Assembly: GCF_018070345.1 (NCBI RefSeq) | Contig: NZ_JAGPXX010000021.1 | Coordinates: forward strand, 1 to 64,000 | DNA length: 64,000 nucleotides | Direction of reading: 5' to 3' | Source of the DNA: Streptomyces sp. F63 | GTDB taxonomy: Bacteria; Actinomycetota; Actinomycetes; Streptomycetales; Streptomycetaceae | In this document: positions 1 through 8,344 of the stretch, one piece after another | Numbering within the stretch: position 1 is the first letter of the stretch | Layout of the letters: every line of letters begins with the position of its first letter | Notes under the pieces: model-generated | What the model was told of the DNA's origin: nothing | Seen by the model: only the letters and a program-made list of their open reading frames with translations | The model's database searches: none | Translations under genes and position numbers: made by a program

Positions 1-10
1 CGGGGAAGGG

Positions 11-652
11 TCAGCGGGCGCGGGGGCCGCGGCGCTGGGGCAGCGTCACCACGGCCGCGTCCGCCCCGCCCGTCGGCGGCAGGCCGCCGATCTGGCAGAG
101 CAGCTCGCACCAGGCGGTGAGGTGTCCGGCCGTGTCCGGTACGCCGTCGCGGCCCTCGTGCGGAGTCCAGGAGGCGCGGATCTCGATCTGGGTGGCCGGG
201 GGGCGGTCGCCGAGGCCGCCGAAGTAGTGCGAGCCCGCCAGCGTCACCGTCCCGCTCAGCTCCTCGTGCGCAACCCCCCGGGCCTCGAACGCGCCGGTCA
301 GCCAGGACCAGCACACCTCGGGGAGCAGCGGGTCCGCCGCCATCTCGGGCTCCAGCTCCGCCCGCACCAGGGTCACCAGGCGGAAGGTGCCCTGCCAGGC
401 GTCGTGCCCGGCCGCGTCGTGCAGCAGAACGAGGCGGCCGTCGGCGAGGTCCTCGTCGTCCTGGACGACCGCCGCCTCCAGGGCGAACGCGTGCGGGGCG
501 AGCCGGGCCGGGGCGCGGGTCGCGGCGATCTCCAGCTCGGGGCGCAGACGCGCGCCGCGCAGTCCGTCGACCGCTTTCCGGAACGCGGCCGGGGCCTCGT
601 CCCCGCCCCCGTCGTCCGGACCGTCCGCAAGATGTCCCTGAGCCGCAGCCAT
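11..652 (-). CDS. DUF3000 domain protein
   Basis: This is an actinobacterial protein of unknown function from the family I know as DUF3000, which normally sits next to hemE. The conserved core is visible as FRKAVDGLRGARLRPEL, then a CWSWLTGAFEARG helix and a GSHYFGG motif in the C-terminal half. The protein is about 213 aa with no membrane segment or signal peptide, so it is probably cytoplasmic. I chose the ATG at 652. An in-frame GTG at 697 would add 15 residues, and neither start has a clear ribosome site. It is transcribed away from hemE, which suggests only a shared upstream region. Function is unknown. Confidence 0.85.
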   Translation of the reverse strand: MAAAQGHLADGPDDGGGDEAPAAFRKAVDGLRGARLRPELEIAATRAPARLAPHAFALEAAVVQDDEDLADGRLVLLHDAAGHDAWQGTFRLVTLVRAELEPEMAADPLLPEVCWSWLTGAFEARGVAHEELSGTVTLAGSHYFGGLGDRPPATQIEIRASWTPHEGRDGVPDTAGHLTAWCELLCQIGGLPPTGGADAAVVTLPQRRGPRAR

Positions 653-854
653 GCCGGGAAGACTAGGCGGAACGGGCCCCGCAGCCACGGAGGACACCCG
701 GGCGGGGGCAAAGGCGGGCGGGCGGATCCGGGCGCGCGCCCGCGTGCGAAGATTCGGGGGTGAGTGCCAACGACGTTCCCCAAGCTCTTCGCTCCGTCCG
801 GGCGGAGGAGATCACCTCCCGGACGCTCCGTGCCGCCGCGGCCGGGGAGGCCCG

Positions 855-1907
855 ATGACGAGCCCGCAGCACAGCGGCAAGACCGCCGACTCGGCCTTTC
901 TGCGGGCCTGCCGGCGCGAGCCGGTCCCGCACACCCCGGTCTGGTTCATGCGCCAGGCCGGCCGGTCGCTGCCGGAGTACCTCAAGGTCCGCGAGGGCAT
1001 CGCGATGCTCGACTCCTGTATGCGGCCGGACCTGGTCACCGAGATCACCCTCCAGCCGGTCCGCCGGCACAAGGTCGACGCGGCCATCTACTTCAGCGAC
1101 ATCGTCGTGCCGCTCAAGGCCATCGGCATCGACCTCGACATCAAGCCCGGGGTCGGCCCCGTCGTCGAGCGGCCGGTCCGGACCCGCGCCGACCTCGCCC
1201 GGCTGCGCCCGCTGGAGCCGGACGACGTCGCCTATGTCACCGAGGCCATCGGCATGCTCACCGGCGAACTCGGCGGCACTCCCCTGATCGGCTTCGCCGG
1301 GGCCCCCTTCACGCTGGCGAGCTACCTGGTGGAAGGCGGCCCGTCCCGCAACCACGAGCACACCAAGGCGCTCATGTACGGCGACCCGGAGCTCTGGGCC
1401 GACCTCCTGGACCGGCTCGCGGACATCACCGCCGCCTTCCTCGACGTGCAGATCGAGGCGGGCGCCTCGGCCGTGCAGCTCTTCGACTCCTGGGCGGGCG
1501 CCCTCGCTCCCGCCGACTACCGGCGCTCGGTGCTGCCCGCCTCGGCCAAGGTGTTCGACGCCGTCGCCCGGCACGGTGTGCCGCGGATCCACTTCGGGGT
1601 GGGGACGGGCGAACTGCTCGGGCTGATGGGCGAGGCCGGCGCCGACGTGGTGGGCGTGGACTGGCGGGTGCCGATGGACGAGGCCGCGCGCCGGGTCGGC
1701 GCCGGCAAGGCCCTGCAGGGCAACCTCGACCCGGCGGTGCTGTTCGCCCCGCGGGGGGTGGTGGAGGCCAAGGCCGGCGAGGTGCTGGACGCGGCGCGGA
1801 ACCTGCCCGGCCATGTCTTCAACCTCGGCCACGGGGTGCTGCCCTCGACCGATCCGGACGCGCTGACCCGGCTCGTGGAGTACGTCCACGCCCGGAGCGC
1901 CCGCTGA
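855..1907 (+). CDS. hemE: Uroporphyrinogen decarboxylase
   Basis: HemE decarboxylates the four acetate side chains of uroporphyrinogen III to give coproporphyrinogen III in the cytoplasm. The 350-aa product has the family N-terminal signature PVWFMRQAGRSLPEY, the active-site region IYFSDIVVPL with its Asp, and GFAGAPFTLASY, all of normal length for the family. The ATG at 855 follows GGAGG at 846-850. Upstream in-frame starts would add non-conserved sequence. hemY and hemQ lie about 4 kb downstream on the same strand, so three steps of the haem route are close together but not in one operon. Confidence 0.97.
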   Translation: MTSPQHSGKTADSAFLRACRREPVPHTPVWFMRQAGRSLPEYLKVREGIAMLDSCMRPDLVTEITLQPVRRHKVDAAIYFSDIVVPLKAIGIDLDIKPGVGPVVERPVRTRADLARLRPLEPDDVAYVTEAIGMLTGELGGTPLIGFAGAPFTLASYLVEGGPSRNHEHTKALMYGDPELWADLLDRLADITAAFLDVQIEAGASAVQLFDSWAGALAPADYRRSVLPASAKVFDAVARHGVPRIHFGVGTGELLGLMGEAGADVVGVDWRVPMDEAARRVGAGKALQGNLDPAVLFAPRGVVEAKAGEVLDAARNLPGHVFNLGHGVLPSTDPDALTRLVEYVHARSAR

Positions 1908-1970
1908 ACGTCCCGGTCGCGGGGGAACGGCGCGCGGGGTACGGCGCGCGCGGCCCGGGCGTGCCCCCGC

Positions 1971-3167
1971 TCAGGGCGGGCCCGGGCCCAGGAGGCTGGC
2001 CGCTCCGTACACGCCCGAGGCAACGGCCGCGACGGCGCAGACCAGCGCGGCCCGCGCCGGCCGCTGCCGGGCCACGACCACGGCCACCGGCAGCAGCAGC
2101 GGGAACGCGGGCATGATCAGCCGGGGCCGGGAGCCGAAATAGCCGGAGCCGGCCAGCGAGACCGCGACGACGGCGAACGAGTACACCAGCAGCGGCAGCG
2201 GCTGGCGCTGCCGGACGCACAGCCGCAGCAGCCAGACCACCAGCGCGAGCGCCGCGCACAGCGCCAGCCCCGCGAGGACGCTCGACCGCAGGGTGTCCAG
2301 GACGAACCCCGCGAGGGCACGGCCGCCGTCGAAGCCGTTGCCCCACGCCGCCTGCACCGCGAAGTAGCCGAACGGGTCGTGCTCGCGGACCGCCACGAAC
2401 AACAGGTAGGAGAGCCAGCCCAGCGGGGCCAGAAGCATGCCGAGGAGCACCGGCCGGTGCGCGCGGAACAGCGCGGCCGGCGGGGCGCCGTCCCGCCACG
2501 CGCGGAGGAGGACCACGCCCGCCGGGACGACCACGGCCGCGACGAGCGCCGCCGCCGTCGGACGGGTCAGCCCCGCCAGCACGGCGAGGGCCCCCGCCGC
2601 AGGCCAGCGGCCCGTCAGCACCGCGTACAGGGACCAGGCGGCGAAGGCCGTGAACAGCGTCTCGGTGTAGGCCATCGACTGCACGAAGCCGGTCGGGTAC
2701 GCACCCCACAGCGCCGCGAGCACCACACCGGTCGCCGGGCCGCGGAGCCCGGCACCGATCGCGTAGATGCCCCAGGCGGCGGCGAGTGAGGCCAGCCAGC
2801 CGGTCAGCAGGCCGGCGACCGGCGCGTCGAACGGGGTCAGGGCCCCCAGGACCCGCTCCAGCGCGGGCAGCAGGGGAAAGAAGGCGAGACTGGAGTGGAC
2901 GCCGTCCGGCGTCGCGATCTCGAAGCCGTAGCCGTGCTCGGCGACACGGGTGTACCAGACGGCGTCCCAGCGTCTGCTGAGCAGGCCGAGGACGTCCCGG
3001 CCGGTGGCCGCCGCCGGCACGGCGAGCACCAGCAGGCCCGTGAGCCGCACCGCCGCGTAGGCCAGGAGCGCGGGCCCGGCCTCCCGCAGTGCGGCCTCGG
3101 CGCGCTCGGCGAGAGGAACCGCCGGGCGGGCGGCGGGTGCCGGTGGTGCGTGGGTGCGTTCGGGCAT
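1971..3167 (-). CDS. PIG-V-like membrane glycosyltransferase
   Basis: This is a polytopic membrane protein of about 398 aa with roughly ten hydrophobic segments. Near the N-terminus RRWDAVWYTRVAEHGY matches the pattern (WD..WY..ia..GY) of the PIG-V / GPI mannosyltransferase 2 type GT-C family, followed by LAFFPLLPAL. The first external loop carries the acidic residues expected of a polyprenyl-phosphomannose-dependent enzyme. The substrate is unknown, and bacterial members are usually annotated only as membrane or mannosyltransferase family proteins. I placed the start at the ATG at 3167, fifteen bases inside the longest frame. The gene converges with hemE. Confidence 0.75.
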   Translation of the reverse strand: MPERTHAPPAPAARPAVPLAERAEAALREAGPALLAYAAVRLTGLLVLAVPAAATGRDVLGLLSRRWDAVWYTRVAEHGYGFEIATPDGVHSSLAFFPLLPALERVLGALTPFDAPVAGLLTGWLASLAAAWGIYAIGAGLRGPATGVVLAALWGAYPTGFVQSMAYTETLFTAFAAWSLYAVLTGRWPAAGALAVLAGLTRPTAAALVAAVVVPAGVVLLRAWRDGAPPAALFRAHRPVLLGMLLAPLGWLSYLLFVAVREHDPFGYFAVQAAWGNGFDGGRALAGFVLDTLRSSVLAGLALCAALALVVWLLRLCVRQRQPLPLLVYSFAVVAVSLAGSGYFGSRPRLIMPAFPLLLPVAVVVARQRPARAALVCAVAAVASGVYGAASLLGPGPP

Positions 3168-3281
3168 GGGGGCGATTATCACCGAGCGGCGGTCCCGGCA
3201 CGCGGGCGGTCCTCACCGCGGGCCCCGGTGGCGGGCGGGGTCACCGCCCGGACCCGGGCGCGCGCCGGGTCCCGCGGGCGG

Positions 3282-4694
3282 TCAGCCCTCCCCTGCGCCG
3301 GCGCCCCGTACGCCGGCGGCCACCGCCGCCGTCGCCTTGCGGGCGGCGACCAGCACCGGGTCCCAGACCGGGGAGAACGGGGGCGCGTAGCCCAGGTCGA
3401 GGGCGGTCATCTGCTCCACCGTCATGCCCGCGGTCAGCGCGACCGCCGCCACGTCGACCCGCTTGCCGGCCCCCTCGCGCCCGACGATCTGCACGCCGAG
3501 CAGCCGTCCCGTGCGCCGCTCGGCCAGCATCTTCACCGTCATGGGGCGGGCGCCGGGGTAGTAGCCCGACCGGCTCGGCGACTCGACGGTCACCGTGACG
3601 AAGTCCAGCCCGACCTGCCGGGCCTGCGCCTCCAGCAGCCCGGTCCGGGCGATCTCCAGATCGCAGACCTTGCTCACCGCCGTGCCGACCACACCCGGGA
3701 ACGTCGCGTAGCCGCCGCCGATGTTGGTGCCGATGATCTGCCCGTGCTTGTTGGCATGGGTGCCGAGGGCGATGTGCCGGGTCCGGCCGGACACCAGATC
3801 GAGGACTTCCACGCAGTCGCCGCCCGCCCAGATGTTCTCCTCGCCGCGCACCCGCATCGCGAGGTCCGTCAGCAGCCCGCCGGACGCGCCGAGCGGAAGC
3901 CCCGCCGCCCGGGCCGGCCCCGTCTCGGGCCGCACACCGAGGCCCAGGACGACGAGATCGGCCGGATACTCCCCTTCGCGGGTGCGGACCCCGGTGGCGC
4001 GGCCGTCCTCCCCGGTGAGCACGTCCGTCACCTCGGCGCCGGTCACGGTGTCGATGCCCAGCTCGCACATCGCCTCGTGCACGATCCGCCCCATGTCCGG
4101 GTCGAGCGTCGACATGGGCTGGGCGGCCTGCTCCAGCACGGTGACCCGGCAGCCACGGCTCACCAGGGCCTCGGCCATCTCCACGCCGATGTAGCCGGCG
4201 CCGACGACCACGGCGCGCAGCCCCTCGGGATCCTTGCCGAGTGCCTCGTTCAGCGCCCGGCCGTCGTCGAGGTTCTGCACGCCGTGCACACCGGGCGCGC
4301 CGATGCCGGGGATGTCCGGCCGCCGGGGGCGGGCGCCGGTGGCGACGACCAGTTCGTCGTACCCCTCCCAGCGCTCGCCATCCGCCCCCGGGTGCTCCAG
4401 GTCGCGCACCCGCACCCGCTGCGCCGCGGTGTCGATCGCGGTGACCTCGGTGCGCAGCCGGACGTCGATGCCGCGGGCCCGGTGGCCGTCGGCGGTGCGG
4501 GCCACCAGGGCGTCCGGGCCGCCGACCACGCCCCCGACCCAGTACGGGATGCCGCAGGCCGAGTACGAGGTGAAGTGGCCGCGCTCGAAGGCGACGATCT
4601 CCAGCTCCTCCGGGCTCTTCAGCCTGCGCGCCTGCGACGCGGCGGACATGCCGGCCGCGTCCCCGCCGATGATGAGCATCCGCCGCGCCGCCAT
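3282..4694 (-). CDS. FAD-dependent disulfide reductase (CoA-disulfide reductase / NADH oxidase-like)
   Basis: This is a two-dinucleotide-fold flavoprotein of about 470 aa. FAD binding is at the extreme N-terminus (MLIIGGDAAGMSAA). The single redox cysteine lies in FTSYSACGIPYWVGG, the arrangement seen in CoA-disulfide reductases and NADH oxidases rather than the CxxxxC of glutathione reductase. The NAD(P)H fold is VVVGAGYIGVEMAEAL, and IWAGGDCVE is the second FAD motif. The C-terminal dimerisation domain is present. It probably reduces a low-molecular-weight disulfide, persulfide or oxygen, but sequence alone does not settle which. The ATG at 4694 follows AAAGGA; two upstream in-frame codons lack a ribosome site. 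Confidence 0.88.
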   Translation of the reverse strand: MAARRMLIIGGDAAGMSAASQARRLKSPEELEIVAFERGHFTSYSACGIPYWVGGVVGGPDALVARTADGHRARGIDVRLRTEVTAIDTAAQRVRVRDLEHPGADGERWEGYDELVVATGARPRRPDIPGIGAPGVHGVQNLDDGRALNEALGKDPEGLRAVVVGAGYIGVEMAEALVSRGCRVTVLEQAAQPMSTLDPDMGRIVHEAMCELGIDTVTGAEVTDVLTGEDGRATGVRTREGEYPADLVVLGLGVRPETGPARAAGLPLGASGGLLTDLAMRVRGEENIWAGGDCVEVLDLVSGRTRHIALGTHANKHGQIIGTNIGGGYATFPGVVGTAVSKVCDLEIARTGLLEAQARQVGLDFVTVTVESPSRSGYYPGARPMTVKMLAERRTGRLLGVQIVGREGAGKRVDVAAVALTAGMTVEQMTALDLGYAPPFSPVWDPVLVAARKATAAVAAGVRGAGAGEG

Positions 4695-4797
4695 GCGGTG
4701 TCCTTTCGCCCGGGCCTTCCGCGATGCGTCTCCCACGGTAGGGCGACTGCCCGGCGGACGCCGGACGAATGCGGGCCGCCCGGGCCTGGCGGCCCCG

Positions 4798-5853
4798 CTA
4801 CTCCTCCCGGGCCGGGTCCGACGGTTCCGGCCGGGCAGCCGGGCCGGGCTCCCGCCCGGCGCGGTCCGGGAGCAGCCGCCCGGCCAGCCGGATCAGCAGC
4901 AGGACCACGGCCAGGGCCGCGGCGAACGGCAGGACGGCGCCCACCGCCACCGCCAGCCACCGCAGACCCGTGAGCATGGCGTTCCAGCCGCCCGCCAGGG
5001 CCTCGGCGAAGGAGAGTTCGTCGTCGCCGGGCTTCTCCGCCCGCTGCGTCTCGGTGAGCCTCAGCGTGACGGTGGCCATCGCCGTCCGCTCCTTCAGCGC
5101 CGCCCGGCGGGCCAGCAGGGCCTCCAGCTCGGTCTGGCGCGTGCTCAGTTCGCCCTCCAGCGTGACGATGTCGCTGAGCTTCTCCGCCCGGTCCATCAGC
5201 TCGCGCACCCGCGCGACGCTCGCGCGCTGCGACCTGACGCGGCTCTCGACGTCGACGACCTGGTCGGTGACATCCTCGGCCTCGACCTTGCGTTCGATGA
5301 GTGTGCCGGTGCCGGCCAGTTCCTCCAGGAGACCCGCGTACTTCTCCTGGGGGACCCGCAGGACCAGACGTGACCGCTCGTGGCCGTCGGAGTCGCGGTC
5401 CGTCGTCTCGTCGCCGACGTAGCCGCCCGCGTTCTCCGCCGCCGTACGGGCCGAGTCGAGCGCGGACGGCACGTCCTTCACCCGGACGGTCAGCGTCGCC
5501 GTGCGGATCACGTGCGAGGGGGCGGACGCGGCCCGGCGCGTATCGCCCGGGGAGGCCGCGCCGGACGCGTCCTCCGTGCCGTCCGGCCGCCGGGCCGCGG
5601 TGCCGGCCTCGCCCGCGGCGGGGCCGTCCGCCGCGGTGCCGCCGGCCTCGTCGCGCTGCGCCGCGGGTGCCTCCTTCGCGGCCGACCTGTCGCCGGCCCC
5701 GCCGCCGGCGCTGCCGCAGCCCGCGGCGCCGAGCAGGGCGGTGAGCAGAACGGCCCCCGCGACCGCGGCGCGCGCCGGTCCGTACCGCCGGCTCCGGCCG
5801 CGCCGGCGGCCTCGGCCGCCGCTCTCCGGTATGTGCCGTATCGGGCTTGTCAT
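4798..5853 (-). CDS. DUF4349 lipoprotein
   Basis: The product is a 351-aa membrane-anchored protein. A basic N-terminus is followed by a hydrophobic stretch ending in a lipobox (LLGAAGC), so it is probably a lipoprotein. A low-complexity Ala/Gly/Asp linker follows. The DUF4349 domain starts near VIRTATLTVRVKDV and contains a predicted coiled coil between ERKVEAEDVTDQVVDV and the LARRAALKERTA region. A C-terminal membrane helix (AVLPFAAALAVVLLLI) ends in a charged tail, giving the protein anchors at both ends. Family members are surface proteins of unknown function. The ATG at 5853 was chosen because the longer frame is unrelated upstream sequence. Confidence 0.85.
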   Translation of the reverse strand: MTSPIRHIPESGGRGRRRGRSRRYGPARAAVAGAVLLTALLGAAGCGSAGGGAGDRSAAKEAPAAQRDEAGGTAADGPAAGEAGTAARRPDGTEDASGAASPGDTRRAASAPSHVIRTATLTVRVKDVPSALDSARTAAENAGGYVGDETTDRDSDGHERSRLVLRVPQEKYAGLLEELAGTGTLIERKVEAEDVTDQVVDVESRVRSQRASVARVRELMDRAEKLSDIVTLEGELSTRQTELEALLARRAALKERTAMATVTLRLTETQRAEKPGDDELSFAEALAGGWNAMLTGLRWLAVAVGAVLPFAAALAVVLLLIRLAGRLLPDRAGREPGPAARPEPSDPAREE

Positions 5854-6101
5854 CGCTGGTCCCCCCCGGGAAGGTCCGATGGTGTCGCTCTTCTGACGGG
5901 GGAGCAGGGCACCGGGTTGCCGCCGCGCGGTCCCGATGCGGTCACGGAGAGATACCGGGAAGGTACCGGCGGGGCGGCAGCGGGAGGGCCGGAGGCCCGG
6001 CCCGGCGGAGCACCCCGGGCGGAGACCACGGCCGGCCGGGTACCCCGGAGGGGCCATTGGACCCTGCGCCCGCCGGGCCGGGCTCTGAGAGAGTGGGCGG
6101 C

Positions 6102-7583
6102 ATGAGTGAGACGCGCGCATCCGCAGGCCATGTCGTCGTCGTCGGAGGCGGTGTCTCCGGTCTGGCGGCCGCGCACCGGCTGCTCGCGGGCGGCGCCCGG
6201 GTGACGGTGCTCGAAGCCTCACCGCGGATCGGCGGGAAGCTGCTCGCCGGTGAACTCGCGGGCGTACCGGTCGACTTCGGCGCGGAGTCGATGCTCGCCC
6301 GGCGTCCGGAAGCGGTGGACCTGGCCCGTTCGGTGGGGCTGTCCGGCCGGCTCCAGCCGCCCGCCACCGCCTCGGCCACGCTCTGGACGCGGGGCGCCCT
6401 GCGCCCCATGCCCAAGGGGCACGTGATGGGCGTACCGGGCGACGTGGAGGCGCTGGCGGCCTCGGGGGTGGTCTCGGAGGAGGGGCTGGCCCGGATCGGG
6501 CGGGAGCCGCTGCTGCCGCCCGCCGTGCTCGGCGAGGACGAGGACGTGGCCGTCGGGGAGTACCTGGCGGACCGGCTCGGCCGCGAGGTCGTCGACCGGC
6601 TCGTCGAGCCGCTGCTCGGCGGGGTCTACGCCGGTGACTCCTACCGGATCTCGCTGCGCGCGGCGGTACCGCAGCTGTACCGGCTGGCGCGCGAGGGCCG
6701 GTCGCTGACCGAGGGGGTGCGGGAGCTGCAGCGGCGCGCCGCCGGGCAGCCGGACCCGGGCCCGGTCTTCATGGGCCTCGACGGAGGCGTCGGCACACTG
6801 CCCCCGGCCGTGGCCGCGGCCTGCCGGGCGGCGGGCGCGGAGGTCGCGACCGGGGTGTCGGCGACGGAACTGCGGCGCACGGGCGAGGGCTGGCGGCTGG
6901 CCGTCGAAGGCCCCGGCGCGGAGCGGGCGGCGGCCACCGCCTCCGGGACCGGGCGGCGGGTGATCGAGGCCGACGCCGTGGTCCTGGCCGTGCCCGCCCC
7001 GGTCGCGGCGCGGCTGCTCGCCGCCGAGGCCCCGGCCGCGGCCGCCGAGCTCGCGGCGGTCGAGTACGCGTCGATGGCCCTGGTGAGCATGGTGTTCCGC
7101 CGGGCCGAGCTGACGCCGGTCCCCGAGGGCAGCGGCTTCCTGGTGCCGCCGGTGGACGGGCACACCATCAAGGCGGCCACCTTCGCCAGCCGCAAATGGG
7201 GCTGGATCGACGCCGCCGCCCCGGACCTCTTCGTGATCCGCACCTCCGTCGGCCGGTTCGGCGAGGAGGCCGAACTGAAGCGCGACGACGCCGGTCTGGT
7301 CGACGTGTCGCTCCGGGACCTGGGCGAGGCCGCCGGGCTCCGCGCCCGCCCCGTCGCCACCCGCGTCACCCGCTGGACGGACGGCCTGCCGCAGTACCCG
7401 GTGGGCCACCCGGACCGGGTCGCCCGCGTCCGCGAGCGGCTGGCGGGCCTGCCGTCCCTGCGGCTCTGCGGGGCGGCGTACGACGGTGTGGGCATCCCCG
7501 CCTGCATCGCGAGCGCGGCCGGCGCGGCCGGCGCCGTACTGGACACCCTGACGCGGCGCGCCGCGGACGGCGGAGGAGAATAA
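6102..7583 (+). CDS. hemY: Coproporphyrinogen/protoporphyrinogen oxidase
   Basis: This FAD-dependent enzyme of 493 aa oxidises the porphyrinogen ring. The Rossmann FAD motif is VVVGGGVSGLAAAHRL near residue 12, followed by RIGGKL, and C-terminal GAAYDGVGIPACIASA is the second FAD contact characteristic of HemG/HemY. Because hemQ follows by 5 bp, the substrate is more likely coproporphyrinogen III (the CgoX role of actinobacteria) than protoporphyrinogen IX; that assignment rests on known pathway logic. The ATG at 6102 is the first codon giving the conserved N-terminus. The gene is translationally close to hemQ, and GGAGGAG near its end serves hemQ. Confidence 0.95.
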   Translation: MSETRASAGHVVVVGGGVSGLAAAHRLLAGGARVTVLEASPRIGGKLLAGELAGVPVDFGAESMLARRPEAVDLARSVGLSGRLQPPATASATLWTRGALRPMPKGHVMGVPGDVEALAASGVVSEEGLARIGREPLLPPAVLGEDEDVAVGEYLADRLGREVVDRLVEPLLGGVYAGDSYRISLRAAVPQLYRLAREGRSLTEGVRELQRRAAGQPDPGPVFMGLDGGVGTLPPAVAAACRAAGAEVATGVSATELRRTGEGWRLAVEGPGAERAAATASGTGRRVIEADAVVLAVPAPVAARLLAAEAPAAAAELAAVEYASMALVSMVFRRAELTPVPEGSGFLVPPVDGHTIKAATFASRKWGWIDAAAPDLFVIRTSVGRFGEEAELKRDDAGLVDVSLRDLGEAAGLRARPVATRVTRWTDGLPQYPVGHPDRVARVRERLAGLPSLRLCGAAYDGVGIPACIASAAGAAGAVLDTLTRRAADGGGE

Positions 7584-7588
7584 GGCCC

Positions 7589-8302
7589 ATGACTGCTCCT
7601 GAGAAGACCCCGAACGCCGGCAAGAAGGCCAAGGACCTCAACGAGGTCATCCGCTACACCCTCTGGTCGGTCTTCCGGCTGCGGGACGTGCTCCCGGAGG
7701 ACCGCGGTGGCTACGCGGAGGAGGTGGACGAGCTCTTCGCCCAGCTCGCCGCCAAGGACGTCGTCGTGCGCGGCACCTACGACGTGTCCGGCCTGCGCGC
7801 GGACGCCGATCTCATGATCTGGTGGCACGCGGAGACGGCCGACGCCCTCCAGGAGGCGTACAACCTCTTCCGCCGGACGAAGCTGGGCCGCGCGCTGGAG
7901 CCCGTGTGGTCGAACATGGCGCTGCACCGCCCCGCCGAGTTCAACAAGTCGCACATCCCGGCGTTCCTGGCCGACGAGGAGCCGCGCCAGTACGTCAGCG
8001 TCTACCCCTTCGTACGCAGCTACGACTGGTACCTGCTGCCGGACGAGGACCGCCGCCGGATGCTCGCCGACCACGGCAAGATGGCGCGCGGCTTCCCGGA
8101 CGTCCGGGCCAACACGGTGCCCTCGTTCTCGCTCGGCGACTACGAGTGGATCCTCGCCTTCGAGGCCGACGAGCTCTACCGCATCGTCGACCTCATGCGG
8201 CATCTGCGGGGTTCCGAGGCGCGCATGCACGTCCGGGAGGAGATCCCCTTCTACACCGGCCGCCGCAAGCCGGTCTCCGAACTGGTGGCCGGGCTGGCCT
8301 GA
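7589..8302 (+). CDS. hemQ: Coproheme decarboxylase HemQ
   Basis: HemQ converts iron-coproporphyrin III to haem b by two oxidative decarboxylations, the last step of the Gram-positive haem route. The 237-aa product is a chlorite-dismutase-fold protein. YVSVYPFVRSYDWYLLP carries the catalytic tyrosine region, DHGKMARGFPDV carries the proximal histidine loop, and NTVPSFSLGDYEWILAFE is a conserved block. It starts 5 bp after the hemY stop, with GGAGGAG at 7572-7578 as its ribosome site, so the two are cotranscribed. It converges with the DUF692 gene across a hairpin. Confidence 0.96.
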   Translation: MTAPEKTPNAGKKAKDLNEVIRYTLWSVFRLRDVLPEDRGGYAEEVDELFAQLAAKDVVVRGTYDVSGLRADADLMIWWHAETADALQEAYNLFRRTKLGRALEPVWSNMALHRPAEFNKSHIPAFLADEEPRQYVSVYPFVRSYDWYLLPDEDRRRMLADHGKMARGFPDVRANTVPSFSLGDYEWILAFEADELYRIVDLMRHLRGSEARMHVREEIPFYTGRRKPVSELVAGLA

Positions 8303-8319
8303 GCCGGCGGGTCCCGGCG

Positions 8320-8344
8320 GCCCGGCCCGGTCAGCGGGCCGGGC
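8320..8344. terminator. Bidirectional hairpin between hemQ and the DUF692 gene
   Basis: A perfect 10-bp inverted repeat (arms GCCCGGCCCG / CGGGCCGGGC) with a 5-base loop sits where two genes converge. It overlaps the stop codon of the leftward gene. There is no T-tract, as is usual in streptomycetes. Confidence 0.6.

Noticed and set aside
2895..4973. A 692-codon plus-strand frame across the PIG-V-like and flavoprotein genes
   Set aside because: It is antisense to two recognisable genes and shows no family motif.
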